From: a virus | IMG/VR virus record: IMGVR_UViG_3300009425_000078 | Coordinates: 1 to 26,681 of that record | Reading direction: 5' to 3' (one strand) | Length of the DNA stretch: 26,681 nt | In this document: positions 7,457 through 16,677 of the stretch, one piece after another | Layout: each line of letters starts with the position of its first letter | Numbering within the stretch: position 1 is the first letter of the stretch | Notes under the pieces: generated by a model | Seen by the model: only the letters and a program-made list of their open reading frames with translations | The model's database searches: none | What the model was told of the DNA's origin: nothing | Made by a program: the position numbers and the translations under genes

Positions 7457-8473
7457 TTAATTTTCCCAGAGCTCTTCCATGTCAGCCATATAGCGGACAA
7501 GTGTTTCATCATTAAGTGGGTTCTTTAGAAATTCAAGTACTTCAGAAGGTCTTTTACCTAATTTAGAACCTGAATATTTATCATAAATAAAACCATCAGA
7601 CTTACTAGACATTAAACCGTGTGTAGTAGCGTCTTTAATCATGGCTCTTATTTTAAGATCTTCCATTGTAGAGTTAGATACTTCAATAAAAGTTTCTGCA
7701 GCGCGTGTCTTAGATGACTCAACACCTTCCCCATTGATATACATATCCATACTCTCATACAAGACATCTATAGGAGTTCCTTTTGTATACTGAGTGCTGT
7801 TAGCATCTGTAACTTTAGTTACATAAAGTAACTTAGTTGTGTCAGTATCATATAGATTTTGAAGAGAAGCTAGTGCTCTGTTTCTAATCTTAGAAAGCTT
7901 AGTACGAGTTCCTGTTGTTTCTTTAACTTTGTCTAAGTAAAACTTACTTCCCTTGGCCTTTGCCTCTTCAAGGCTTTTTGCAACAATAGAAAAACCACCT
8001 GCTTCAATCGCATACATCTTAATTAGATCATAAGGATCAAGAGCAGGATCTAAAAACATAGCGTCATTTCCACATTTTAAAGACATTTTTTCCCAAAACT
8101 TGTGGTTGTCAGGGCGAAGTATCTCCACCTTATTCCAAAAGTCTTTATCCTTTACATCAATAACATTAGCACCCAACTCTTGTTCAAGTTGAGCAACTAC
8201 TGTTCTAATTTCTTTGATTTTTTCTTTCTTTGCATTTCCCTTAAGTATTTTTACTTCAGGTGCAAATTCATTCAGACCAGTTATATATCTACTGATGCCG
8301 TTTCTTTCTAAACAAGCAAGGCTTTCATGGTGCCATACACCTTCAAACAATGTCATGTTATAATTCTCTAGACCCATATTTTCTTTACCTGAGTCAAAAT
8401 AAGGACGGATAGCAATTGTTTGCGCCTTTCCTTGTTGGTACTTTTCTATAATAGTTAAATTTAAATCTTCCAT
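7457..8473 (-). CDS. Phage structural-region protein of unknown function, 338 residues
   Basis: A mixed, mostly helical, soluble protein without recognisable domain. Notable segments are YQQGKAQTIAIRPYFDSGKE near the N-terminus, EKIKEIRTVVAQLEQELGAN (helical, about residues 85-105), DPALDPYDLIKMYAIEAGGF in the centre, and GLMSSKSDGFIYDKYSGSKL followed by PSEVLEFLKNPLNDETLVRY near the end. It has few cysteines and no transmembrane stretch. It is the first gene after the terminator downstream of the capsid gene and is followed after 7 nt by the connector-like gene. Position suggests a capsid-associated or portal-vertex protein, but nothing in the sequence proves this. Confidence 0.75.
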   Translation of the reverse strand: MEDLNLTIIEKYQQGKAQTIAIRPYFDSGKENMGLENYNMTLFEGVWHHESLACLERNGISRYITGLNEFAPEVKILKGNAKKEKIKEIRTVVAQLEQELGANVIDVKDKDFWNKVEILRPDNHKFWEKMSLKCGNDAMFLDPALDPYDLIKMYAIEAGGFSIVAKSLEEAKAKGSKFYLDKVKETTGTRTKLSKIRNRALASLQNLYDTDTTKLLYVTKVTDANSTQYTKGTPIDVLYESMDMYINGEGVESSKTRAAETFIEVSNSTMEDLKIRAMIKDATTHGLMSSKSDGFIYDKYSGSKLGKRPSEVLEFLKNPLNDETLVRYMADMEELWEN

Positions 8474-8510
8474 TTTTCTGGTTTTATTATTTTTGGTTTA
8501 AAAGAATAAT

Positions 8511-8532
8511 GGAGGGACCCTAAGGCCCCTCC
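8511..8532 (-). terminator. Hairpin terminator after the major capsid gene
   Basis: GGAGGG (8511-8516) pairs with CCCTCC (8527-8532); CC/GG pairs extend the stem inward past one mismatch around a ctaa loop. Read on the minus strand the hairpin is followed by ATTATTCTTTT. It lies 23 nt past the stop of the capsid gene. Confidence 0.75.
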
Positions 8533-8554
8533 TTATCCATATATTAGTCACTCG

Positions 8555-10183
8555 TTAAAATGAACCTCCTGTTATAGGGTTCTTCATAACAATCTTAAGC
8601 ACTTTAGTTGGGTCCTTTACCCAAACTGCAGGCATAGTCTGCGTCATCATAACTCTGTACCCGTTAAAGTGTCCAGAAGATGCGAAACCTTGAGTTCTTC
8701 CCATGTAGTCCATTGTACCATTCTGGTAGAACCACTTCAACTGATTATCCCAAGAAAGCTTAAGTAAGTTGATGTTATCACTACCTCCTTCAGTTATATC
8801 AAAAATGATAAAGCTGTAAGAAGAAAGAGGACGTCCATCAATAAGCGGATTCTCGATGTCATTAGTATGAAGGTTGTCAAACGCTGGGTTTAGAACAAAC
8901 TTAACATTAGCTAAGAAAGGAATAACGAAGCTTGTGTAAGCAAATCCAAATCCTAGATCCATACCTTTTCCGGTAATTGCACCAACATCAGCAGCTTGCG
9001 TAACCATACCGGTATTAGCACTACCAGCTTCTGCAGCAATTGCAGCATTAACTAGTTGCATACCACCGATACCTGTTTGTACAACAAGCTCGCGCTTAGG
9101 ATCTGGTCCTTCAAATTCAACTTTACCTGCATAGAAGTTGTATAGCTCATTCTTGAACATATCAAGACTGAAACCAGACTTGTTGTACACTCGTTTGAAT
9201 GAGTTATCTAACTGCTTCCATAGACCTACTGATAATCTTAGATCATCTGGTCCATCTTGCTTGATTCGTCCACCGTGTCCCCACATTAAGTAAGTCTCGA
9301 TGTCATTAGCAATCTTAGATAAGTGAGCTGCTTCCATAGACGTTAAGAACGTTCTAGAAAGTGATCCATTATCAAATGCCTTTTTAACATAGTCCTTACC
9401 CATTGCAGAAGCGATGTCCTCAACAGAAGAAAGAGAAGGGTCAACAGACTTATCAAAGTTTCTCCAAATCTCAGTTACTGGTACAGTACCATCAGCGTTC
9501 ATTCCACCCTTGAGCATTAAGTCTGCTCTAGAAGAAATAGAATAGTGAACGTGTGCTTCTGCTCCACCAACAAAGTTGTAGAACTCTCTGAAACCTGCTC
9601 CAGTAGAGATATCAGAGAAACGCTCTCCGTACTCACCTCTTGCAGAACCTTTTCTGAAGAACTTAGTTCCAGCAGCAAGGTACTTTACAGGAAGTCCAGC
9701 AGATGAGTCGTTATTAACGAGTTCAACTGTGTATACCCATGCATCACCTACTTGAAGGATATCATCAGCAGTAATGTAAAGCTCCATACCATTATACTTA
9801 TCATAAGTAATGATATCTCCATGACCAAACTCTCTTTTAGATAGTTTAATCTGGAAAGGAACTCCGTCTGCTCCTAAAGAAACAGGATCAGCGTCCGTAG
9901 CATTAGTACCTAAAGAGACAGGTAATTCTTGAGCTACAGGTGTTTGCCACTTGTATTCTCCTCTAGCATTGTCCACCATAATTGTGTTCTTACCTCCGAA
10001 AGATGCCATTTGGTATAAAGGCATCTCTACCTTCTGCGTCATCGCCCATAGATCCACAGGACCCATATCGGTTGGTTCAGCATTACCTAACATGTTTGTC
10101 AAGTGATAAGAATCAATATGTGAACTAGCTTTGTAGTTTGTGTCCCTCAGAAAGAGACCATTGTTTAAAACTGGTGTTGCCAT
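8555..10183 (-). CDS. Probable major capsid protein, 542 residues
   Basis: The protein starts MATPVLNNGLFLRDTNYKAS. It contains FFRKGSARGEYGERFSDIST (about residues 175-194) followed by HVHYSISSRADLMLKGGMNA, both of the kind seen in large capsid proteins of Bacteroidota phages, then helical segments (NDIETYLMWGHGGRIKQDGP) and a long C-terminal beta-rich region (NPAFDNLHTNDIENPLIDGR, YRVMMTQTMPAVWVKDPTKV). Evidence for the role is mainly its size, its low cysteine content, its place directly after portal and scaffold-like genes, and the strong terminator that follows. No cleaved N-terminal delta domain or adjacent protease was recognised. The start has the A-rich, SD-less context (GTGAAAAAATG) usual for Bacteroidota. 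Confidence 0.75.
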   Translation of the reverse strand: MATPVLNNGLFLRDTNYKASSHIDSYHLTNMLGNAEPTDMGPVDLWAMTQKVEMPLYQMASFGGKNTIMVDNARGEYKWQTPVAQELPVSLGTNATDADPVSLGADGVPFQIKLSKREFGHGDIITYDKYNGMELYITADDILQVGDAWVYTVELVNNDSSAGLPVKYLAAGTKFFRKGSARGEYGERFSDISTGAGFREFYNFVGGAEAHVHYSISSRADLMLKGGMNADGTVPVTEIWRNFDKSVDPSLSSVEDIASAMGKDYVKKAFDNGSLSRTFLTSMEAAHLSKIANDIETYLMWGHGGRIKQDGPDDLRLSVGLWKQLDNSFKRVYNKSGFSLDMFKNELYNFYAGKVEFEGPDPKRELVVQTGIGGMQLVNAAIAAEAGSANTGMVTQAADVGAITGKGMDLGFGFAYTSFVIPFLANVKFVLNPAFDNLHTNDIENPLIDGRPLSSYSFIIFDITEGGSDNINLLKLSWDNQLKWFYQNGTMDYMGRTQGFASSGHFNGYRVMMTQTMPAVWVKDPTKVLKIVMKNPITGGSF

Positions 10184-10211
10184 TTTTTCACGTGTTAATT
10201 AATAATTGTTT

Positions 10212-11522
10212 TTAAAATCTTTTGAATATGTTGTTACTCCTTGGTAGAGTTCGCTTAGGCGATCGTGCTTTTGCTTGCGTCTTAGGTTCACCACCTGAAG
10301 ATGCTTGCTTATTGGCTTGTGCAGTCTTTAACTTACGCACTGTAGCTTCTACAGCCGCGTTTGTTCCTTTTGTCTTTAATTGGTCCTTGTATCCGGTAGG
10401 ATCTGCAAGTAACCATAATGCTTCTGATACCAGTGTGTAATTTGGCTCTACAAACTGATACTTTTCTAATAGATGACCTAATAGATTTGTGTTCTGTCCT
10501 GAGATAGACGGATAAGAAGGATTAACTAGTCCGTCATATAACATAGACTGTGTCTTCTTATTGACTTTCATATCTCCGAGCGTACCTTCTTTTAGTGTGT
10601 GGTAAACATTAGACATATAATTTTCTGAGGCTTTTTGCTGCTGCTGTCTTTTCATCTCCTGTTCTTGGAGCTTGCGAGCTACAACTGCTTCAGACATCTT
10701 ATCTAACTTTGGCTTAAACTTGTTAGCTTGCTTTTCCAGCTTACCTAAGTCTTTCCAAATCTCAATCTCTTCTTCAATATCTTCAATTGTACCATAACCT
10801 GTTGATGATAAGTATTCTCTAACTACCTGCGACTGTCCTTCAACAGTACTAGTGTCAGTACTACGTGTTTCTTCAACTTGTGCTAATGTAGAAAACAGAC
10901 CTTTAAGATCCTGTCCTCCATCAGCTACATACTTAGCAGCAACCTGTAATTCTTGAGGTAAACTATCAAAGAATTGCTTAGGAGTTTCACGTCTAACTTT
11001 ATTAGCCCTTTCATCCATGTTGGCCTGAATAAGCTCTTTCCAGTCTTTAGCAGAATAATCGTCTAGTTCTTTATCATCATCGAAAGGAACTATTTCTCCT
11101 TTATCAATCATTTGAGTAAAGACATCTGACATACCTTCAATACGACGTCTGCCTTTAGCAGTTGACTTGCCCTCTTCTTCTTCGGCTAACTCTAATCCTT
11201 CATTAAGGATTTCATCAACCTCATCAGCTGTGACTGAAGGTTCTTTAAGTTTAGTTTCCTGCTGTACTGAATTATCTGTACTTTCTTCAGGTGTCGAGCT
11301 GTTGTCCTCATTTTCTACTTCTTCTTCTGATACTTCCTCTGATACTTCTTTGTCAAGAAATGATAGATCTACATCCTTTCCTCTAGAAAAGACATTTGGT
11401 TTTTTAACTTCTTCTTCAGGTAGTGTAATAGAGCTAGCCCCGGGAGCTCCTGAAAAGATCTCATCGAGGTTAATTTCTACTTTTTCTACACTAGTTGTTT
11501 CCATGTTTGCTTCGTTAGCCAT
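10212..11522 (-). CDS. Scaffold-like protein, 436 residues
   Basis: The N-terminal 120 residues are highly acidic and low-complexity (LDKEVSEEVSEEEVENEDNS, GLELAEEEEGKSTAKGRRRI). A helical, charged middle at about residues 250-300 is probably coiled coil (LGKLEKQANKFKPKLDKMSE, then VARKLQEQEMKRQQQQKASE). The C-terminus is strongly basic (KARSPKRTLPRSNNIFKRF). An acidic N-terminus, coiled-coil centre and basic capsid-binding tail is the standard design of phage scaffolding proteins. The gene lies between portal and capsid genes, which is the usual place. It ends 28 nt before the capsid start and begins 106 nt after the portal stop. No protease active site is visible, so a scaffold-protease fusion is not supported. 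Confidence 0.7.
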   Translation of the reverse strand: MANEANMETTSVEKVEINLDEIFSGAPGASSITLPEEEVKKPNVFSRGKDVDLSFLDKEVSEEVSEEEVENEDNSSTPEESTDNSVQQETKLKEPSVTADEVDEILNEGLELAEEEEGKSTAKGRRRIEGMSDVFTQMIDKGEIVPFDDDKELDDYSAKDWKELIQANMDERANKVRRETPKQFFDSLPQELQVAAKYVADGGQDLKGLFSTLAQVEETRSTDTSTVEGQSQVVREYLSSTGYGTIEDIEEEIEIWKDLGKLEKQANKFKPKLDKMSEAVVARKLQEQEMKRQQQQKASENYMSNVYHTLKEGTLGDMKVNKKTQSMLYDGLVNPSYPSISGQNTNLLGHLLEKYQFVEPNYTLVSEALWLLADPTGYKDQLKTKGTNAAVEATVRKLKTAQANKQASSGGEPKTQAKARSPKRTLPRSNNIFKRF

Positions 11523-11628
11523 TTTGTTTTGGTTTTAATTAATGGTTGTTACATATACAATATACTTTAACATCTAGAGTAAACCTTAGACATTTGAGGT
11601 ATTGTTATAATTTTTTCACAGTATATAG

Positions 11629-14388
11629 CTAAGACTTCTTCTTCTTCTTTTCTTTCGTGTCTTTAACGTCATATTTGTTTTTATTTTCACGAGCTATCTG
11701 CAGATTCTTGTTAGCAATGTCACGCTGTGTAGCTAACTTTTCTTTCTCAAGTGAAAGCTTCGTTTTACTGTCCGCATTATTAACTGTTGCCTGTTCTCGC
11801 TTGAAGTTCATCTGCTCTCTATATTGATCCCTCTGACGGATGTCTTTCATAGCATCCTGAAAATCACTTTCTTTATTTTCATTTATGTCAACCTGCGCTC
11901 CGTAACCTGCAGACCTGATCTCAGCAACTGTAATATCTTTTTGTCTTTCAGCTTCCTGCTGTGACATTTCAAACTGACGTTGAGCTTCCTTTTCTGCTTT
12001 CTGTGCCTCAAGCTGCTGCTGTTGCATTTCCTGCTGTTGCTGCATCTCTTGTTGCTTTTGTGCAGTCTGCTTAGTTTCAGCATCTTTAAGTATATCAGAC
12101 ACCTCAGCAATAGAATCAGATTTAAGTACATTACCTAGATCATATATAGAAGCTCCTGTAGTATTATTTTGTAAAGCCATCTGCTTTAACTGCTCTAATG
12201 TAGCTCTGTGATTTGTTTTAGTTGTAGCAAACACATTAAAATCTCGTAGGAGAAGTTCCTTACCATTAATAGTAAAGTTAACTTTCTCTGCTTCAGTAGT
12301 CATATACGTAAGACGCACTGAAGGATTTGTACTATGGTAATGCTGAGCAAGGTCCGTTCTCATTTGGTGCACTCTAGGCATCAAGTGATCTGCGTGTTGT
12401 GTAAAGTACATCTCCGTCTGAGCGTAAGACTGATTCATAGCTTGTGTTACACCTGTTGCAGTCTGTTGCGCTATAGGCGCTCCTAGTCTTTGAGGATTAA
12501 CTCCTATCGCATCAAATGCTTGTTGCTTAAAGTGATTAGCCAATTGAACCCTAGACATTAACCTATTTGTCTGCTCTAAGTTAAGAGTTTGGTAGTGGTT
12601 GAAGTTTACAGCATTTTCTGTATTAGTGATAGATGTGTCTAATGGCATCATACCAAAGTCCTTCATTGCTACGTAAGCCTTCTCTAAATTATTCTTTCCC
12701 CAGTCTTCTCCCATGGAGTGTCTAGGTAAAGCGTTTTGGTCAAACATAATTACAGTACCTAACTCGTCTACAAGTATGTCAGCAATTTGATTGTTAACCA
12801 TATTATAACCTACTTGATAAGGTTTCATTAAGTCAACTAAAGATGTAGATCGTGTGTTACGGTCAGAAAATACGCGACCCTCTACAGGTAGCTTACATCC
12901 ATATAAAGAGTCAGTCCCTTTAAACTGATATTGTACTCGTCCTGGCTTATTTCTATTTATCCCTATATAGATAGGATTAACCTCATGGTCTTCAGTTCTC
13001 CACGCAGCAGGAGCATTAGGTCCAATTTTAACCCCACCCCACACGTCATTTATCCACAACCAATCTATATGCTCTCCCTCAATAAGATTATCCTTTGTTT
13101 TTTGCTTAAACAAGTGAGTGTTGTAAATAGGCTTTTCTGTAACCTTATACGTATCATCAACTATTGCTTGAATAATTTCACCCTCTGGTGTTATTCTAAT
13201 AAGATGACCCACCATGCGCTGCGTCTTCCAGTAAGTTGTTGTCACACGCATCATGTCAGAATCTCCCCAATCAGAGATGTCACCACCTTCACTAAGTAGC
13301 CACTGCACCACGTCACCTTCCATGCTAGGATTATGTCCGTGGTTTGACATGAGACGTCTATAATCTAATCCAGGAGCTTCTGTATTCCATTTATGTGATT
13401 TAGACGCATCATAATAAGATCCGTCATTCTGCATACCATTGAGCAGGTATTTAGAGTTTGTTGCAGGATGCAGGTTTTGCATGCTTCTTAACTGGGGCTC
13501 ATCCATCAAGTAACCATACTTATCTATTACATCAGCTACGGTCATCATATCACATTTCCCTACAAAGTTAGAATCTGAAATGTATCTTGAATCTGGTGAT
13601 TTTTGATAGAAGGTTAATACAGGATTCCATAACTCAACGTCATAGTCATCCTCATTCATTTTAAAGTGCCAGAATTCTCTGTCACATATAAGCATATCTT
13701 TAAACGCCCTTTCCTCTAACTCAGCCATTTTAAAACGCTCCTCATCCACATTTAATTGATGTGATGCCCATTCTTCAACTAGGCTTCTATAGTCTTTAGA
13801 GAAGAAGTCCTCTATTTCAGGAAGGGTTTTTAATTTCTCGGGCGATATCTCTTGTTTAAACTCTTCTGATTCAGGGTCAGCTCCCTGTTTAACCATCTCC
13901 ATGGTTAATTTAGCACGTGCATCATTCAACAAGTTCTCTTCAATAAGAGCTCTCTTTGATTCTAACATCTCATTATATGATGAGTCATCAACAGCCCTAA
14001 ATTGTACTTTATTATATCTTTTAGAGAACTCTCCAACTAAAACATTTATCACATTGGGTATAATAGGATAGAATTTTAACTCTAATGCCGTCTCATCCTC
14101 CTTTGTTAACACGTCCATAAAATCAGCGTATTCATTATCCTCTTCTATGATGTAGTCTGTTTTATCTATAATACCTTTTGCAAGTTTATAGTTCTTAAGT
14201 AAACGTCGCCCGTTTTTCTTAAGTTGATCCATTCCTCTTAATTCAAGCCAATCTAAATTCCAGGCAGCCCAATCGTCATCCTTTTTCTTTGAAGAGATGA
14301 ATTGTAAGGGCTGCGTTAAAGATGCATTGACAGGAGACTTGTCAACTTTAGCCCCCTTCTTGAGATCCATTGCGTTATATACCTTCAT
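11629..14388 (-). CDS. Portal protein, 919 residues, with long C-terminal coiled coil
   Basis: Portal rings form the DNA entry vertex and dock the terminase. The call rests on position directly after the terminase, a length suitable for large P22-type or crAss-like portals, and the region LVGEFSKRYNKVQFRAVD (about residues 117-134), a wing/stem-type segment typical of this family. Later stretches such as GRVFSDRNTRSTSLVDLMKP and GYNMVNNQIADILVDELGTV, then QQTATGVTQAMNQSYAQTEM, fit the portal crown and helical barrel. From about residue 770 the protein becomes a long glutamine- and charge-rich coiled coil (QEMQQQQEMQQQQLEAQKAE) ending in a polylysine run. The start is 1 nt after the stop of a 27-codon micro-ORF. 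Confidence 0.85.
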   Translation of the reverse strand: MKVYNAMDLKKGAKVDKSPVNASLTQPLQFISSKKKDDDWAAWNLDWLELRGMDQLKKNGRRLLKNYKLAKGIIDKTDYIIEEDNEYADFMDVLTKEDETALELKFYPIIPNVINVLVGEFSKRYNKVQFRAVDDSSYNEMLESKRALIEENLLNDARAKLTMEMVKQGADPESEEFKQEISPEKLKTLPEIEDFFSKDYRSLVEEWASHQLNVDEERFKMAELEERAFKDMLICDREFWHFKMNEDDYDVELWNPVLTFYQKSPDSRYISDSNFVGKCDMMTVADVIDKYGYLMDEPQLRSMQNLHPATNSKYLLNGMQNDGSYYDASKSHKWNTEAPGLDYRRLMSNHGHNPSMEGDVVQWLLSEGGDISDWGDSDMMRVTTTYWKTQRMVGHLIRITPEGEIIQAIVDDTYKVTEKPIYNTHLFKQKTKDNLIEGEHIDWLWINDVWGGVKIGPNAPAAWRTEDHEVNPIYIGINRNKPGRVQYQFKGTDSLYGCKLPVEGRVFSDRNTRSTSLVDLMKPYQVGYNMVNNQIADILVDELGTVIMFDQNALPRHSMGEDWGKNNLEKAYVAMKDFGMMPLDTSITNTENAVNFNHYQTLNLEQTNRLMSRVQLANHFKQQAFDAIGVNPQRLGAPIAQQTATGVTQAMNQSYAQTEMYFTQHADHLMPRVHQMRTDLAQHYHSTNPSVRLTYMTTEAEKVNFTINGKELLLRDFNVFATTKTNHRATLEQLKQMALQNNTTGASIYDLGNVLKSDSIAEVSDILKDAETKQTAQKQQEMQQQQEMQQQQLEAQKAEKEAQRQFEMSQQEAERQKDITVAEIRSAGYGAQVDINENKESDFQDAMKDIRQRDQYREQMNFKREQATVNNADSKTKLSLEKEKLATQRDIANKNLQIARENKNKYDVKDTKEKKKKKS

Positions 14389-14389
14389 G

Positions 14390-14473
14390 TTAGTCTGATG
14401 TTCCGTAGTCTAAATAACTATATGATATATCGGTTATGTCAGGGTCCGAGCACGTCATTACATAATCTATCAT
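14390..14473 (-). CDS. 27-residue micro-ORF between terminase and portal
   Basis: ATG at 14473-14471 shares its A with the terminase stop (TAATG). The stop at 14392-14390 lies 1 nt before the portal ATG. The peptide begins MIDYVMTCSDPDITDISYSY and ends in an LDYGTSD segment. It is acidic and tyrosine-rich, with no known motif. Two reasons to believe it: it fills the gap exactly, and the same TAATG coupling is used at 17448 and 16930 in this operon. Its function is unknown; a packaging accessory peptide is only a guess. Confidence 0.55.
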   Translation of the reverse strand: MIDYVMTCSDPDITDISYSYLDYGTSD

Positions 14474-16677
14474 TATCCTATATTTTTAAATGGGTTCCTT
14501 TTATTACGGCCAGTATGCTTAGATTTACCCTTACCAATATTCCTAAAAGGACTCGTATTTAATTTACGCCTTTTTTGGGGTTTATCCAAGACTTCCAATG
14601 ATTTATCCCTTTCCCTCCTCTTAACGTATCCCCTGTTCGCATGTTGCATATTAGCAAACGCAACTAATGCTGCAAACGCCACTAACCTATCTACGTTAAG
14701 TCCTGGGAAGTATTGTAACATTTCAGTGACTAACATAGGGTCAGGTATTCTTTCTACACCATACGTTTTTTTATAGACTACACCATCTTCACCTGTCTCC
14801 TCATGTGTTACTTCTCTGATAAACTCGATAGCATAAGAAATTAGATGACTTTTAAATAGCGTGCCTGTATTCTTCCATCCATATTCCTGGAATACACTTC
14901 TATTTGACCCTAGCTCTTTTAGGAATACTATCTGACTTTTGGGCACTAAATACTTTTGTTTTCTTTCTCCTATCATATACTGTATAAACAAAGAGATGTT
15001 GTTCTCAACAATAGTCCAGGCGTTATACCACTCTATAATGAGTTTTAATTGCTCATGCGTTTTATTAATGTCATCATATCTACCACACCAAGAAGCTACA
15101 ATTTTGTCACCCTCTATAAAAGTTTCTAAACCTGAAGGTGTTTCTTTAGTTACCTCTACAGGGTTTTTATAGACAAAGATGCTACACAGAGAGTCTGATG
15201 TAGTAGTCTTTCCTTCTGATACAGGGTCGACAGAAGCATAGTAAGTTCCAAAATCAGGCTTCTTGATAGGACGCTCCCAAACCTTTAATACCCCCCTTTT
15301 ATCCTCTTGCTTTTTGTTTACAGGGAATTCTGTAATGGGTATCCTTCTTGAGGGGTTAGCTTTTATCTTACCTTCTGTCTCTTCCAGGTCTAATAGTTCA
15401 AAGGAATATTCCTTATCCTCTATACGCTTCATTTGCTTTGCTAAGAAGCCTTGAGGGAATATAGATTCTTTCCTATAAGCAAAAGCCTCTGCTATGTCAA
15501 TAGGCTTCTGTGAAATTCTAAGTTGATATTGTTCAGCCTCTAAATCTTTCTTCCACACCTCACGCTCCTTCTTAATTGAGACTAACGCTTCCTCAACTAG
15601 AGAATTACCAAACTGATCTAGGAAAGGGGGCATAGACCATTGCTCAGGAATAAATAAACCTGCTATCCCCAAAGTACCCTTATCATCCATAAGGTCTGTT
15701 TCAACACCTAGAATACCATTAGCTTCAGGATTAAGGATCATTCTCTTTAAAGGTTTGCAATGATCTAAATCTCCTACAGAACCTGCCGCTATAAACTGAC
15801 CAGTAGTCATCATTCCTGAGGACATTGCAGGACGTAAGTACTCATAGGTCTTATCCATTTTTGGTGCAATCCCTGCTTCCTCATGAAAAAAGAAACTACA
15901 AGGTCCACCTACACCAGCAGTAGCATTTTTCTCGAATGATGCTCCCTGTATCTTAGATCGTAATCCCTTGAACGTCTTGCGGTTATTGATCCTTACTTCA
16001 ATCTTTTGTTCCCATAACAAAACCTTTCCTGGGTTACTTGGTCTATACCATGCCGTGTGCTCATTAAGAAAGGCTGCATACTCATCTAGAAACTTCCAAG
16101 AACCTTTATCATTTACGTAATCTTTCAGTGAAGCACCTATCTTACATACTGCTCCTTCTTCAAACCAATATGCATTAAGTAACTTGGCCATGTGGAAATA
16201 AGATGAGGCTATCTGTCTCTTCTTTAAAATAGCTACATGTTTGTAGTTTATTTCAGCCATTATCTCATAGAGAGCCATGTGATATTGAGCATCCCTAACC
16301 TTAGCAAAACCATATTTCTTCTCTTCCTTGTCATAAATAGGTAAGAAGTTTAACCACATGTAGTAGTCACGTGTTAGGTACCAGGTTCCACCTTTATTTT
16401 TATATATGACACCTTCTCTGCATTTATTTTTTTCACTTTCCCAATACTTAATAAAATCTTTACTACGTATAGGTTTATCACAGTAAAACCCCTGAGTATT
16501 AAAAGCTCTTGCTTCAGAGTTAAAAATAAAAGCAGTTTCGTCAAAGTCATAGTGCCCTGGTACTTTAAATACAGAGTCTATAAATACACGAAAATCCTCT
16601 AACGTCTTGAATTCTGTTTCTTCCCAGACTCCTTCATTTAGCGTAGGGACTGTTTTATATAGCGACGATGACTGCAA
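14473..16677 (-). CDS. terL: Terminase large subunit (TerL), 734 residues
   Basis: The packaging motor ATPase and nuclease. After an N-terminal extension (KNKCREGVIYKNKGGTWYLT, about residues 84-103) comes a Walker A-like segment KKRQIASSYF (152-161) and a Walker B-like segment SFFFHEEAG (about 261-269) with the catalytic Glu pair. The nuclease domain shows YASVDPVSEG (Asp484), VENN (Glu558) and a late Asp in LNVDRLVAFAAL, together the three acidic positions expected of the RNase H-like fold. The C-terminus is basic (KRRERDKSLEVLDKPQKRRK). The Walker A lacks the canonical GKT/GKS, as is common in phage terminases. The start overlaps the GroES-like gene by 23 nt. No small terminase subunit was recognised nearby. 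Confidence 0.93.
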   Translation of the reverse strand: MQSSSLYKTVPTLNEGVWEETEFKTLEDFRVFIDSVFKVPGHYDFDETAFIFNSEARAFNTQGFYCDKPIRSKDFIKYWESEKNKCREGVIYKNKGGTWYLTRDYYMWLNFLPIYDKEEKKYGFAKVRDAQYHMALYEIMAEINYKHVAILKKRQIASSYFHMAKLLNAYWFEEGAVCKIGASLKDYVNDKGSWKFLDEYAAFLNEHTAWYRPSNPGKVLLWEQKIEVRINNRKTFKGLRSKIQGASFEKNATAGVGGPCSFFFHEEAGIAPKMDKTYEYLRPAMSSGMMTTGQFIAAGSVGDLDHCKPLKRMILNPEANGILGVETDLMDDKGTLGIAGLFIPEQWSMPPFLDQFGNSLVEEALVSIKKEREVWKKDLEAEQYQLRISQKPIDIAEAFAYRKESIFPQGFLAKQMKRIEDKEYSFELLDLEETEGKIKANPSRRIPITEFPVNKKQEDKRGVLKVWERPIKKPDFGTYYASVDPVSEGKTTTSDSLCSIFVYKNPVEVTKETPSGLETFIEGDKIVASWCGRYDDINKTHEQLKLIIEWYNAWTIVENNISLFIQYMIGERKQKYLVPKSQIVFLKELGSNRSVFQEYGWKNTGTLFKSHLISYAIEFIREVTHEETGEDGVVYKKTYGVERIPDPMLVTEMLQYFPGLNVDRLVAFAALVAFANMQHANRGYVKRRERDKSLEVLDKPQKRRKLNTSPFRNIGKGKSKHTGRNKRNPFKNIG

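Noticed and set aside
11523-11628. Promoter between portal and scaffold-like genes
   Set aside because: The minus strand has only imperfect -7 matches such as TATATTGT and no hairpin. Not enough to annotate.
11883-12131. 82-codon minus-strand ORF within the portal tail
   Set aside because: It arises from the Gln/Glu-rich coiled-coil repeats read out of frame and has no independent support.
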